Assembly: GCA_026014545.1 (NCBI GenBank)
Contig: JAOZIH010000001.1
Coordinates: forward strand, 377,609 to 441,608
DNA: 64,000 nucleotides
Source of the DNA: Candidatus Bathyarchaeota archaeon
Lineage (GTDB): Archaea > Thermoproteota > Bathyarchaeia > Bathyarchaeales > Bathycorpusculaceae
Direction of reading: 5' to 3'
A model generated the notes under the pieces. That model saw only the letters and a list, made by a program, of their open reading frames with translations. It did not search any database and was not told the DNA's origin. The position numbers were made by a program, and so were the translations under genes. Positions 34,819 through 43,040 of the stretch are shown piece by piece; positions within the stretch are counted from its first letter, which is position 1, and each line of letters starts with the position of its first letter.

Positions 34819-35496
34819 TTAGACTCTTAGTACGACATTTTCTACGTATTTTTTCATGTTTTCTGCGAATTCAGCTATAGTTACTGGCGCGTATGGCCTA
34901 AGCGCTTCAAACTGCTTGTCCAGCGTGTCTTGCGGCACAAACTGCTGGAGCGCGTATGTTTTGGCGCCTTTCACCATTTCGCCGATGCGCTCCACATCCG
35001 CGGCCGTAACCAGCTCAGGCACAACCGTGGTTCTGAACTCGTACGGCACTTTCCCAGTCTTCAAAATCTCAATCGTGCGCATAAGTCCCGCTGTGTCCTG
35101 CGTGCCCAGCTGCCTATACTTCTCCAGCGAGGTTTTCACGTCTAAAGCCACGTAATCCACGTGTGGCAGGCATTCCTCGAGCACTTCTGGGTAGAAGCCG
35201 TTCGTGTCCAGCTTAACCTCGAAGCCTCGCTCTTTCAGCTTCGCTAGAAACTTGGGTAGCTCGCTGTGCATTGTCGGCTCGCCGCCAGTCACTACGACGG
35301 CGTCCACGTATTTTTTGCGGCTTTCCAGTAGCTCCAGCGCTACGGCTTCCTGCAGAAACGGCGGCTTCGGGTCAACAACTATGCGCCAGTTGTGGCAGAA
35401 GGGACAGCGGAGGTTGCAGCCTGGCGTGAAGAGCACTGACGCTATCTTGTTCGGGTAATCGATGAGGCTGAGTTTCTGCAGACCGCTGAACTTCAT
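34819..35496 (-). CDS. nrdG: Anaerobic ribonucleotide reductase activating enzyme NrdG
   Basis: A 225-residue radical SAM activase that installs the glycyl radical in NrdD. The cluster motif is Cys27, Cys31 and Cys34 in FTPGCNLRCPFCHNW, followed by the SAM-binding VVVTGGEPTMH. The size and the sequence around SLIDYPNKIASVLF fit the archaeal/Thermotoga branch of NrdG. It is the last gene of the leftward operon nrdR-nrdD-nrdG, starting 15 bases after the nrdD stop. Confidence 0.92.
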   Translation of the reverse strand: MKFSGLQKLSLIDYPNKIASVLFTPGCNLRCPFCHNWRIVVDPKPPFLQEAVALELLESRKKYVDAVVVTGGEPTMHSELPKFLAKLKERGFEVKLDTNGFYPEVLEECLPHVDYVALDVKTSLEKYRQLGTQDTAGLMRTIEILKTGKVPYEFRTTVVPELVTAADVERIGEMVKGAKTYALQQFVPQDTLDKQFEALRPYAPVTIAEFAENMKKYVENVVLRV

Positions 35497-35511
35497 GCCG
35501 CTTCACTCTTT

Positions 35512-37638
35512 TTAGGCGGAAACAGGCACAGTCACAGTCATGGCGGACTTGTCAAAGGTTCTGCGGATTGCGAACTCCGCTTGTTTCCCGTCGTTCCACT
35601 GGTCTACTGGACGCAGATAACCAACCACACGTGAGTAAACTTCGCAGCTGACGCCGCATACGGGGCACTGCCTGTGCTCTCCGCTTATGTAGCCATGCGT
35701 GGGGCATATGCTAAACGTGGGTGTCAGAGTGAAATAGGGCAGACGCGAGTTCCAAGTTACCTTCTTGATAAGCTCTGCAGCTGACTTCCATGAGTGCAAG
35801 CGCTCGCCTAGGAAGATGTGGAAGACTGTGCCGCCAGTGTAAAGCGTCTGCAGGCTTTCCTGGTGCTCCAGTGCCTCAAACAAGTCGCCTTCATAGTCCA
35901 CGGGTAACTGCGAAGAGTTCGTGTAGAAGGGCTCTGCGCGTTTAGCTGCTACGTAGCGCTCGTTTGCCACTACGATTTCGGGGTACCTGCGCTTGTCGAT
36001 GCGTGCAAGCCTGTAGGAAGTGCCCTCTGCAGGAGTGGCTTCCAAATTGTAGATGTTGCCTGTCTCCTCTTGGAAATCTGCAAGTCGCTCTCGCATGAAT
36101 TGGAGTATCCTGATGGCGAATTCCTTACCTTCACGCGTTGCAATGTTAACGCCCAGGAGGTTCATTATGGCCTCGTTTATGCCGACTAAGCCTATGGTTG
36201 AGAAGTGATTCTTCCAGTATTTGCCATAGCCCTCTTTAATGTTGCGCAGATACCGTCGCGAATATGGATACAGCCCTTTCTCGGTAAACGCTTCAAGCAC
36301 CTTGCGCTTAATCTCCAAGCTGTTTTTGGCTATTTCCATAATAGCTTCTAAACGCTGGAAGAACTCCTCTTCGTCCTTGGATAAGTAGCCTATCCGCGGC
36401 ATGTTAATGGTAACCACGCCGATGGAGCCCGTTAACGGGTTAGCGCCGAAGAATCCTCCGCCTCGTTTACGCAGTTCACGGTTGTCAATGCGCAGGCGGC
36501 AGCACATACTACGTACATCTTCCGGATGCAAGTCGCTATTCACAAAGTTTGAGAAGTAGGGAACGCCGTACTTGGCTGTTACCTCAAAAATTGCTTCCGT
36601 AACAGGCGAGTCCCATGGGAAATCCTTGGTTATGTTGTACGTGGGAATTGGGAAAGTGAAAACTCTTCCTCTCGCATCTCCTTGCTGCATAATCTTGGCG
36701 AAAGCTAAATTGAACATTTCCATTTCTTTAGTCATATCGCCGTAAGTGTCTTCGGTAAGTCTTCCATTGTAGAGCACAGCCTCTTCCTTCATGAAATCTG
36801 GCACTGTTAAGTCTAAGGTCACGTTGGTAAACGGCGTCTGGAAGCCCACGCGGGTTGGCACATTCATGTTGAAGAAGAATTCCTGCAGCGCTTGCTCCAC
36901 TTCTTTCTGGCTTAGGTGGTCGTAGCGGATGAACGGCGCCAAGTAAGTGTCAAAGTTGCTGAATGCTTGCGCGCCTGCTGCTTCACCTTGAAGTGTATAG
37001 AAGAAGTTAACCACTTGGCCCAGCGCTGTGCGGAAATGCTTGGCTGGCTTGCTCTCGATTTTGCCTGGGACGCCGCCGAAACCGGAAAGCAGTAGGTCGC
37101 TGATGTTCCAGCCGACGCAGTAGGGGCCTAAAACGCCTAGGTCGTGGATGTGGATGTCGCCTGAAAAGTGTGCTTCAGCGATTTCGGACGGGTAGATCCG
37201 TGATATCCAGTACTTGGCTATAACGGTGGATGAGAGATAATTGTTTAAGCCTTGCAGCGAGTAGCTCATGTTCGAGTTCTCTTTAACCCTCCAATCCTCA
37301 ATCTCCAAGTACTGGTCAACCATGTCCGCGGAGCTTAAAAGAGCAGCGAGCTCCCGCATATCCTGATGCTGCTTCCGGTAGAGGATATACGCCTTAGCCG
37401 TCCGCGCATGGCCGTTCTCGATAAGCATTTTTTCAACTATATCTTGAATTTCCTCCACTGTGGGGCAGCCGTCTTCGCCGAAGCGCCTGTGCAATTCAGC
37501 GACAACTTGGTCGCTTATGCGCTTGGCTTGTTCACGGTCTTTTCCGCCCACAGCTTTGGCGGCTTTCCAAATGGCGTTTGTTATACGTTCTTGATCAAAG
37601 GGTTCTAATTTTCCATCACGTTTTCGTACAAATTTCAT
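35512..37638 (-). CDS. nrdD: Anaerobic ribonucleoside-triphosphate reductase NrdD
   Basis: A 708-residue class III reductase that makes dNTPs without oxygen. It has an N-terminal ATP cone (VRKRDGKLEPFDQERITNAI) and a glycyl-radical barrel with HIHDLGVLGPYCVGWNISDL. A zinc site is near the end (CPTHGYISGEHRQCPVCG). The radical glycine, about residue 673, is in SRVVGYLRPVDQW. The ATG overlaps the nrdR stop (ATGA). Possession of class III reductase and its activase indicates an anaerobe; no class I reductase is in the window. Confidence 0.95.
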   Translation of the reverse strand: MKFVRKRDGKLEPFDQERITNAIWKAAKAVGGKDREQAKRISDQVVAELHRRFGEDGCPTVEEIQDIVEKMLIENGHARTAKAYILYRKQHQDMRELAALLSSADMVDQYLEIEDWRVKENSNMSYSLQGLNNYLSSTVIAKYWISRIYPSEIAEAHFSGDIHIHDLGVLGPYCVGWNISDLLLSGFGGVPGKIESKPAKHFRTALGQVVNFFYTLQGEAAGAQAFSNFDTYLAPFIRYDHLSQKEVEQALQEFFFNMNVPTRVGFQTPFTNVTLDLTVPDFMKEEAVLYNGRLTEDTYGDMTKEMEMFNLAFAKIMQQGDARGRVFTFPIPTYNITKDFPWDSPVTEAIFEVTAKYGVPYFSNFVNSDLHPEDVRSMCCRLRIDNRELRKRGGGFFGANPLTGSIGVVTINMPRIGYLSKDEEEFFQRLEAIMEIAKNSLEIKRKVLEAFTEKGLYPYSRRYLRNIKEGYGKYWKNHFSTIGLVGINEAIMNLLGVNIATREGKEFAIRILQFMRERLADFQEETGNIYNLEATPAEGTSYRLARIDKRRYPEIVVANERYVAAKRAEPFYTNSSQLPVDYEGDLFEALEHQESLQTLYTGGTVFHIFLGERLHSWKSAAELIKKVTWNSRLPYFTLTPTFSICPTHGYISGEHRQCPVCGVSCEVYSRVVGYLRPVDQWNDGKQAEFAIRRTFDKSAMTVTVPVSA

Positions 37639-38081
37639 TTTTTCACCTCAAGGAGTACTCGCCTGAAGTCTTCAGGCTCTTCAAACTGTTTGTAGACGCT
37701 AGCGAAGCGGATGTATGCGATGCGGTCAAGCGTTTTCAGGTATTTCATGACTAAGTCGCCGATTTCTCGGGATGTTACTTCTTCTTTGCCCTTTAGCATA
37801 AGGTCTTGGCGTACGCGACTCGCTAACTCGTTGATCTGCTCCATGGTTACGGGTCGTTTTTCACAGGCTTTTTGCAAACCGCGGATTATCTTGTTCACGT
37901 CGAAGCGTTCAAGTTTTCCGTCTTTCTTGCGCACCATGAGCTCCACTATCTCCACATACTCGTAGGTGGTGAAGCGTTTCCCGCAGTTGATGCACTCTTT
38001 CCGCCGCCGCGTAGTGTTGTCTGGCGAATCGCGTGTTTCCAAAGTTTTGAATTCGTCAGACCCGCAATACGGACATCTCAT
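37635..38081 (-). CDS. nrdR: Transcriptional repressor NrdR
   Basis: A 148-residue protein with the NrdR layout: a zinc ribbon (MRCPYCGSDEFKTLETRDS and RKECINCGKRFTTYE) then an ATP cone (VRKKDGKLERFDVNKIIRGL). NrdR senses the ATP/dATP balance and represses ribonucleotide reductase genes. The ATG at 38081 is chosen over GTG 38117, because the upstream TATA box at about 38130 would place the transcript start after 38117. It heads the nrdD-nrdG operon and overlaps nrdD by 4 bases, so it should regulate its own operon through the palindrome upstream. Confidence 0.93.
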   Translation of the reverse strand: MRCPYCGSDEFKTLETRDSPDNTTRRRKECINCGKRFTTYEYVEIVELMVRKKDGKLERFDVNKIIRGLQKACEKRPVTMEQINELASRVRQDLMLKGKEEVTSREIGDLVMKYLKTLDRIAYIRFASVYKQFEEPEDFRRVLLEVKK

Positions 38082-38124
38082 GGTTAATACCCTATGAGCA
38101 ATAGTGGATAGCGACACATTTGTT

Positions 38125-38140
38125 ACACTATTTATAGTGT
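38125..38140 (-). promoter_or_regulatory. NrdR box overlapping the nrd operon TATA box
   Basis: ACACTATTTATAGTGT has perfect 7-bp arms ACACTAT and ATAGTGT with a TT spacer, in close agreement with the bacterial NrdR box. Read on the minus strand the same bases contain CTATAAATA, an archaeal TATA box 44-59 bases before the nrdR ATG. Repressor and TBP would compete for this site. A second box, usual in bacteria about 31 bases away, is not obvious. Confidence 0.75.
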
Positions 38141-38470
38141 ATTATTTAGTTATTGTTTACATTTAGAATGAAATAAACGGGCTCGCCTATAGCTAAAATA
38201 TACATGACTACGTTGAGTACGCGAAAGCTAAGTCAAAGCTTATCATACCTCTTTAATCGTTCAGAGACAGATATCGCTATATAAACTCAAAAAAATTCAT
38301 TTCAACGTCTATTTCTCGAAATACCCGAATGGACGCCACGTACATTTTCGAAGTAGCAGAAAAAAATTATAAGCAAGAAACTTGCATAAACACCTAATTC
38401 TGACGTTATCACCCTTTAGCACATGGACAATGCTTTTTAGAAAAACAGCAATTAACGTAAAAGAAGGGGC
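38141..38470. other. Intergenic region, no gene seen
   Basis: 330 AT-rich bases between the nrdR promoter and the end of the response regulator gene. A few TATA-like stretches (for example CTATATAAAC near 38280) occur, but the only frames are under 25 codons. No RNA gene or terminator could be identified with confidence. Confidence 0.35.
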
Positions 38471-38941
38471 TTAAGCCTTTTTCGCGGTGCTCTCGCCTGT
38501 TGCTTCTAAAGCTTTGATGCGTGTTTCAATGAATTCAACGACTCTTGCTTCGCTGTAATGCCTCTCTTCCTCCTGCTTCTTCAGCTGCTCGCGGATGGTT
38601 TCGAGGATTTTGTCCACTTCAAAGGGCTTAACTACGTAGGCGTCAGCGCCTTTGTTCACCGCAGCTATGGCGTTCTGAAGTGTTGGATATCCTGTGACTA
38701 TGAGTTTTCGCATCTTCGGCTTAGTGTCGCGCAGTTTTGACAATAGCTCAATCCCTTCCATGTCAGGCAGGCGAACGTCGATTAAGGCTATATTGTAGAA
38801 CGAGTTTTCGCTTTTCTCTATGCCCTCTTTCGCGGTTTCCGCCGTGTCAACAGCGTAGCCTTCATCTTCAAGAATTGTTTTCAGAACCTTCCGTATGTTC
38901 TCGTCATCGTCAATAACCAAGATTCTCGCTACTTCGCCCAT
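38471..38941 (-). CDS. Response regulator receiver protein
   Basis: A 156-residue receiver domain with a short C-terminal helix. Phospho-acceptor region: acidic pair in VIDDDENIRK, acceptor Asp in ALIDVRLPDMEG, Thr in LIVTGYPTL, and Lys in VVKPFEVDK. There is no DNA-binding output domain, so it acts through protein contacts or is part of a phosphorelay. No histidine kinase lies nearby. The next gene upstream (39029) encodes a NitrOD5-like domain, which is found as an output domain in archaeal signalling proteins, so the two may work together. Confidence 0.85.
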   Translation of the reverse strand: MGEVARILVIDDDENIRKVLKTILEDEGYAVDTAETAKEGIEKSENSFYNIALIDVRLPDMEGIELLSKLRDTKPKMRKLIVTGYPTLQNAIAAVNKGADAYVVKPFEVDKILETIREQLKKQEEERHYSEARVVEFIETRIKALEATGESTAKKA

Positions 38942-39028
38942 GCCTCTTCACTTCAGCTTGCTTTAGACAAGAATTGCCGCATTGATAAAGCTTTTATGAA
39001 CTACTGATATGAATTTACATTAACTCGC

Positions 39029-39379
39029 TCAATAACTATTAAGGTTCGCCTTCAAGTGTTTTTTCCGGAAGCCTTTCCTAGCCGCAGCCACATACTTAAC
39101 AAACTCGAGCTGCTCGCCTTCTATTTTGAGCCGAAGCCCAACTTTTGAATGCAAGTTTTTCATGATCAAAATCTCTATAAACCGCGCGCCAGTGCCGAAG
39201 ATCTTTTCCAGCCCTCCTTGAAATTCTTCGAGATTCCTAGGAATGGCATCTCTTGGCACATTGAACTTGTGTTCTATGTGAAAGTAGATTGATTGTTTCA
39301 CTGATTCGCCTAGAGAAGTTAAAGCATCGTCAATGGCGCTTAGTAAAAGTTTATCGAATTCATCGGAGGTTGTTGCCAA
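39029..39379 (-). CDS. NitrOD5-like domain protein
   Basis: A 116-residue protein built almost entirely of one helical domain: FDKLLLSAIDDALTSLGES, VKQSIYFHIEHKFNVPRD, then LEKIFGTGARFIEILIMK. This matches the NitrOD5 output domain described from thaumarchaeal signalling proteins, where it often follows sensor or receiver domains. Here it is free-standing. The C-terminus is basic (RKGFRKKHLKANLN), which could contact nucleic acid. It is 87 bases upstream of a response regulator on the same strand. Confidence 0.6.
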   Translation of the reverse strand: MATTSDEFDKLLLSAIDDALTSLGESVKQSIYFHIEHKFNVPRDAIPRNLEEFQGGLEKIFGTGARFIEILIMKNLHSKVGLRLKIEGEQLEFVKYVAAARKGFRKKHLKANLNSY

Positions 39380-39527
39380 CTTTCGTGCACCTCACTACTT
39401 CTAAGCAATAGCGCTTCAATGGTTTGTGCCTATTATTATGGCACTTGTGCATTTAAAGTTAATTCACATTTAGCTTTATTTGTGGACACAGAATCGGAAC
39501 ATAAAAAATTAACAGTTGAAGAATACA

Positions 39528-39725
39528 CTAAGAATTCAAGTTTTGATTTCCGCTACGGTGGATGCTTTCTTTCATTAGGCTTAGCTCTTTAGCGTAATCC
39601 ATCAGCGCCAACCGCAAGGTCTCGCTCTCGCTGGCGCCCAGTCGCTTAGCCAACTCGCTGAGAATCGCCCGTTGCTCTTTGCTTAATACAACTTTTACTA
39701 CACACTTCCTTGGCATAGGCATCAC
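39528..39725 (-). CDS. Ribbon-helix-helix (CopG/Arc-like) protein
   Basis: A 65-residue protein with a short beta strand (KCVVKVVLSKEQRAIL) followed by two helices (SELAKRLGASESETLRLALM), the plan of ribbon-helix-helix DNA-binding proteins. The GASESETLRLAL turn is typical. No toxin gene is adjacent, so a transcription factor role is as likely as an antitoxin role. The start is GTG 39725, or one of the ATGs at the second and fourth codons. Confidence 0.65.
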   Translation of the reverse strand: MMPMPRKCVVKVVLSKEQRAILSELAKRLGASESETLRLALMDYAKELSLMKESIHRSGNQNLNS

Positions 39726-39852
39726 TTTTTCAGGCTAAGCCCACCAGAATAGCCCGCACGACAGCCATCCGATGGGCTACGCTGCAGTACAATTTGCCTT
39801 TTCACTTTCCTCGTATATTAATCTGGTATCAGTTGTGTGAGGTCTAAGAAAA

Positions 39853-41007
39853 ATGCCATGGGAAAACACGGAGCAATACATCAGAAGCGGACACCGCGAT
39901 GTTGCGGAGTTCCAAGCAGACACACTCAAAACCATCACATTAAGCGAAAAGGAAGGAATCAAAGCCATAGTCGGCAAACCAAAAGGCAAGCACACCTTGG
40001 AAGTCGTCAGCTACCTATTCGAAAAAGGCAAAGGCTGGACCATGGAGAAAGCCCAGGAATGGTTCGAAAAGCACCACACGCCAACTAAAGAGCATGTCTA
40101 CGCTGTTCTACCATTCGCCATCGCCGAGAAAATGCTGCAGAAGCCGCTGCGGATATGCGGCATAGCCATGACCGCAGGAATGAGCCGAAACTTCAACATT
40201 TACACGTCAGAGGAGCTGCAGAGCTTCGCTGACAAGCTTGCAGGTGCGCCTGTCTACATTGAGCATGTAACTGCTGAGAACGCGGTTGGCAAGGTCACAA
40301 AAACCGAGTGGGATAGGCAGCGCTTATGGTACAACGCGGAAATCTACGACGAAGAAGTAGCTGAGAAAATCCGCAAAGGCTTAATCAGGCATGTAAGCAT
40401 CGGCGCAGACTACGAAACCATAGAAATCATTGACGGGAAGGTTCCTCATGGCTTATGCAACGCCGAAATCAGCTTGGTAGCCGTGCCAAGCATAGCGGAA
40501 ACCAACATCCAAATTCTTGAATCGCTGCACACTAAGGAACAAAGCGTTGAGCCCATAATCGCCGGCGAGTACGTCCTTGGTTTCTACCAAGACGCTTCTG
40601 CATTCATGCCTGAGCATTTCCGCGCGGTGTGGCTTGACCGCGATAACGGCATCTTGGCCATAACAGGAAAACTGCGGCAGCAGCCCGAGACAGAGCGTAC
40701 GATGGCGATTTTCTTTTCCAAAGCGAAAATGTGGGACCAAAACAAGATTCAGGATTGGCTTGCGCTTCATCCAGGCTATTTGGCTTCAGCGCAAAGCAGA
40801 AGTGCATTTGCCGAGAGCCTGCTGAAAAGGGCTACAGAGCCCGTTATCCCAGTAAGTGAAGCGGTGAAGATGATTGAGGCTGTTCTGCCTAGCCCGCTTG
40901 TTCAGCGACGCGACCGGCGCATATACGAACTTGCAAACGCCATTATCGAGGACGCGCTTTCGGACAAGGAAAAAGTCAAAGCCCTCATTAAACGGCTGAA
41001 GCTATAA
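39853..41007 (+). CDS. Virus-type prohead protease-like protein (DUF2213/XkdF-like)
   Basis: A 384-residue protein. The N-terminal 75 residues (MPWENTEQYIRSGHR and VVSYLFEKGKGWTMEKAQEW) are a module that precedes head-maturation proteases in phage genomes. The middle has protease-like segments with a candidate His138 (APVYIEHVTAENAVGKV) and Ser182 (IRHVSIGADYE), as in the HK97/assemblin protease fold. The C-terminal part repeats a module-like FFSKAKMWDQNKIQDWL. No capsid, portal or terminase gene is nearby. It is either a relic of an integrated virus or a gene taken over by the host. Confidence 0.6.
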   Translation: MPWENTEQYIRSGHRDVAEFQADTLKTITLSEKEGIKAIVGKPKGKHTLEVVSYLFEKGKGWTMEKAQEWFEKHHTPTKEHVYAVLPFAIAEKMLQKPLRICGIAMTAGMSRNFNIYTSEELQSFADKLAGAPVYIEHVTAENAVGKVTKTEWDRQRLWYNAEIYDEEVAEKIRKGLIRHVSIGADYETIEIIDGKVPHGLCNAEISLVAVPSIAETNIQILESLHTKEQSVEPIIAGEYVLGFYQDASAFMPEHFRAVWLDRDNGILAITGKLRQQPETERTMAIFFSKAKMWDQNKIQDWLALHPGYLASAQSRSAFAESLLKRATEPVIPVSEAVKMIEAVLPSPLVQRRDRRIYELANAIIEDALSDKEKVKALIKRLKL

Positions 41008-41173
41008 TGTGCTTCAAGCCCTCAGCGCGCCGCTCAGCCTTTTCCACGGAAAAGCTGGTGCTCATTGGCATTGGAATAAAAATTGCAAAATCTTAGTGAA
41101 CGGCGTCTGGTTTTCATTGTTCGAATAAATTTTTTAAGCATTTTTGGCGCTTACGTTAACTTCGGTTGATTCT

Positions 41174-42850
41174 ATGAAGAGACTCTTATTAGCAGTAACA
41201 TTCATGCTGATTTTGTCAGGAAGCTTGTTTTGCGGCTTGACTGCTAATTCAGTTGAGGCATATGCAAACTCAACCACTTACATAAGGGCAGATGGAACCG
41301 TTGAGGGAACAGATAAAATTGAAAGGGCAGGGAACCTCTACAGCTTCACCAGCGACGTAGCAGGGTCCATTGTTGTTGAGAGAGACAACATAACAATCGA
41401 GGGCGCACACTTCACTCTTTCAGCGAACGGCGGATATGGAATCCGACTGTATCAGCGGCGCAATGTAACAGTAAGGAACCTTGTGGTGAAGGACACGTAT
41501 CGCGCTTTTGACCTTACATACGCCGATAACAACACCCTCGTTGGAAACACCATAATTAACTCTGGAAGCGCATTCTACTTCTGGTTTTCCCGAAATAACC
41601 TTGTCAGCAAAAACATACTGTCCAAGGTCTCCTACGCCTTTGATTTCTTCACATCGCCAAATTATGGAGCAGAGGGAAACATAATCGCTGGAAACGTTAT
41701 CCTCTCCGCGGGTATTGGAGTAACCCTGATGGAATCCCACAATATCTTCTATGATAACATCATAAACAGTTCAATCGTAGGCGTTACAGTTTCAGGCCAT
41801 CAAAACTTGTTTCGAAACAACACTATCAACTGCAGCCGAATATGCTTCAAGGATTCAAGCTTTGACAATGACGTAGACGGTTCAAACATGGTTAATGGTA
41901 AGCCAATAATCTATTGGATAGGTCGGCGAGATGAAACAGTGCCTTCAGATGCGGGTTACGTGCTACTTTCCAACTGCACCAACATAACCGTCAAGAACCT
42001 CAATTCAAGCGGCGTAACCTTGGTTTCCACAGTAAATTCGAGAATAACTGGAAATATGCTCTCCAGCGGCGATTATGGCATTCAACTGGTTAATTCTTCA
42101 AACAATACGGTAACCGGCAACTTGGTTGTGAATAACAGATTTGGGCTTTCCCTAACTGCTAGCGAGCACAACACAATCGTCGGCAACAGGTTCTCAAATA
42201 ACAGCTACTTCGGCGTGCTGCTCACTAACTCGTATTACAACACTTTGAAGCGAAATGATATTTCAAATAATGGCTTTGGCGAGAGAATTGCCTTTAGCAG
42301 TTATCCATTTGAGGGATATTATGGAGACGTTTTCGGCGTAAACCTCTTAGACTCTTCCAATAATCATTTCACCGAGAACAATGTGACACGGAATAAGCAA
42401 TGGGGCATGCGGCTTTTGGGTTCACAACATGATAACCTAATCTACCTCAACAACTTCATTGACAATGTAGTTAGCGATTCTTTGCAGGTGTCCATGCCAG
42501 GAGCAACAATGGATGCACCGCCTAACCCCAACAGGTGGGATAACGGGACGCATGGCAATTACTGGAGCGATTACGCAGCACGGTATCCAAACGCTTCTGA
42601 AATAGGAGACACAGGCATAGGTGACACGCCATATTTCGTTAATGAATTCAACATCGACCACTACCCTTTGATGAATCCCGTGTTAGTCGAGCTTCCAAAA
42701 CTGCCTTCAACTGAAACGTCAGAATCAGAGGCTTTCCTAACATCACTGATCATTGGCGCCGTAATCATAGTAGTGGCTTTGGTTAGTTTGATGTTACTGT
42801 TGCGGAGGTTCTCGATTATGCGAAGGGTAACAGCAAATAGCCGAGCCTAA
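41174..42850 (+). CDS. NosD-like right-handed beta-helix surface protein
   Basis: A 558-residue secreted protein. It has a signal peptide (MKRLLLAVTFMLILSG), then many parallel beta-helix rungs of about 22-24 residues with Asn ladders (NNTLVGNTIINSG, HNTIVGNRFSNNS, NNHFTENNVTRN). A NosD-type ending NRWDNGTHGNYWSDY follows, and finally a C-terminal transmembrane helix with a basic tail. Such proteins (pectate-lyase fold) bind or cut polysaccharides. Many N-x-S/T sites suggest N-glycosylation. It is the first of three large surface protein genes. Confidence 0.8.
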   Translation: MKRLLLAVTFMLILSGSLFCGLTANSVEAYANSTTYIRADGTVEGTDKIERAGNLYSFTSDVAGSIVVERDNITIEGAHFTLSANGGYGIRLYQRRNVTVRNLVVKDTYRAFDLTYADNNTLVGNTIINSGSAFYFWFSRNNLVSKNILSKVSYAFDFFTSPNYGAEGNIIAGNVILSAGIGVTLMESHNIFYDNIINSSIVGVTVSGHQNLFRNNTINCSRICFKDSSFDNDVDGSNMVNGKPIIYWIGRRDETVPSDAGYVLLSNCTNITVKNLNSSGVTLVSTVNSRITGNMLSSGDYGIQLVNSSNNTVTGNLVVNNRFGLSLTASEHNTIVGNRFSNNSYFGVLLTNSYYNTLKRNDISNNGFGERIAFSSYPFEGYYGDVFGVNLLDSSNNHFTENNVTRNKQWGMRLLGSQHDNLIYLNNFIDNVVSDSLQVSMPGATMDAPPNPNRWDNGTHGNYWSDYAARYPNASEIGDTGIGDTPYFVNEFNIDHYPLMNPVLVELPKLPSTETSESEAFLTSLIIGAVIIVVALVSLMLLLRRFSIMRRVTANSRA

Positions 42851-43040
42851 TAATAAGCGGCGCACCCATCAACGACTTGCGGCGCTAAAAAGGTCATAAC
42901 CTCTTTTTCAAGCGCTGCAATCTACAAGGATATCAGCAGGTTTTGATTTTAACAGAATTGCAGCTTCATCTTTCAAATTCAGATGTGAAGCCATCAACAT
43001 TTAAGTGTCAGATGCCACACTATATTATTATAGAGTTCAG

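Noticed and set aside
39853..41007. An integrated provirus
   Set aside because: Only one virus-type gene is seen; there is no integrase, capsid, portal or terminase gene and no flanking repeats.
41420..41740. Minus-strand frame of 106 codons inside the NosD-like gene
   Set aside because: It is the shadow of a repetitive beta-helix gene in the opposite frame.
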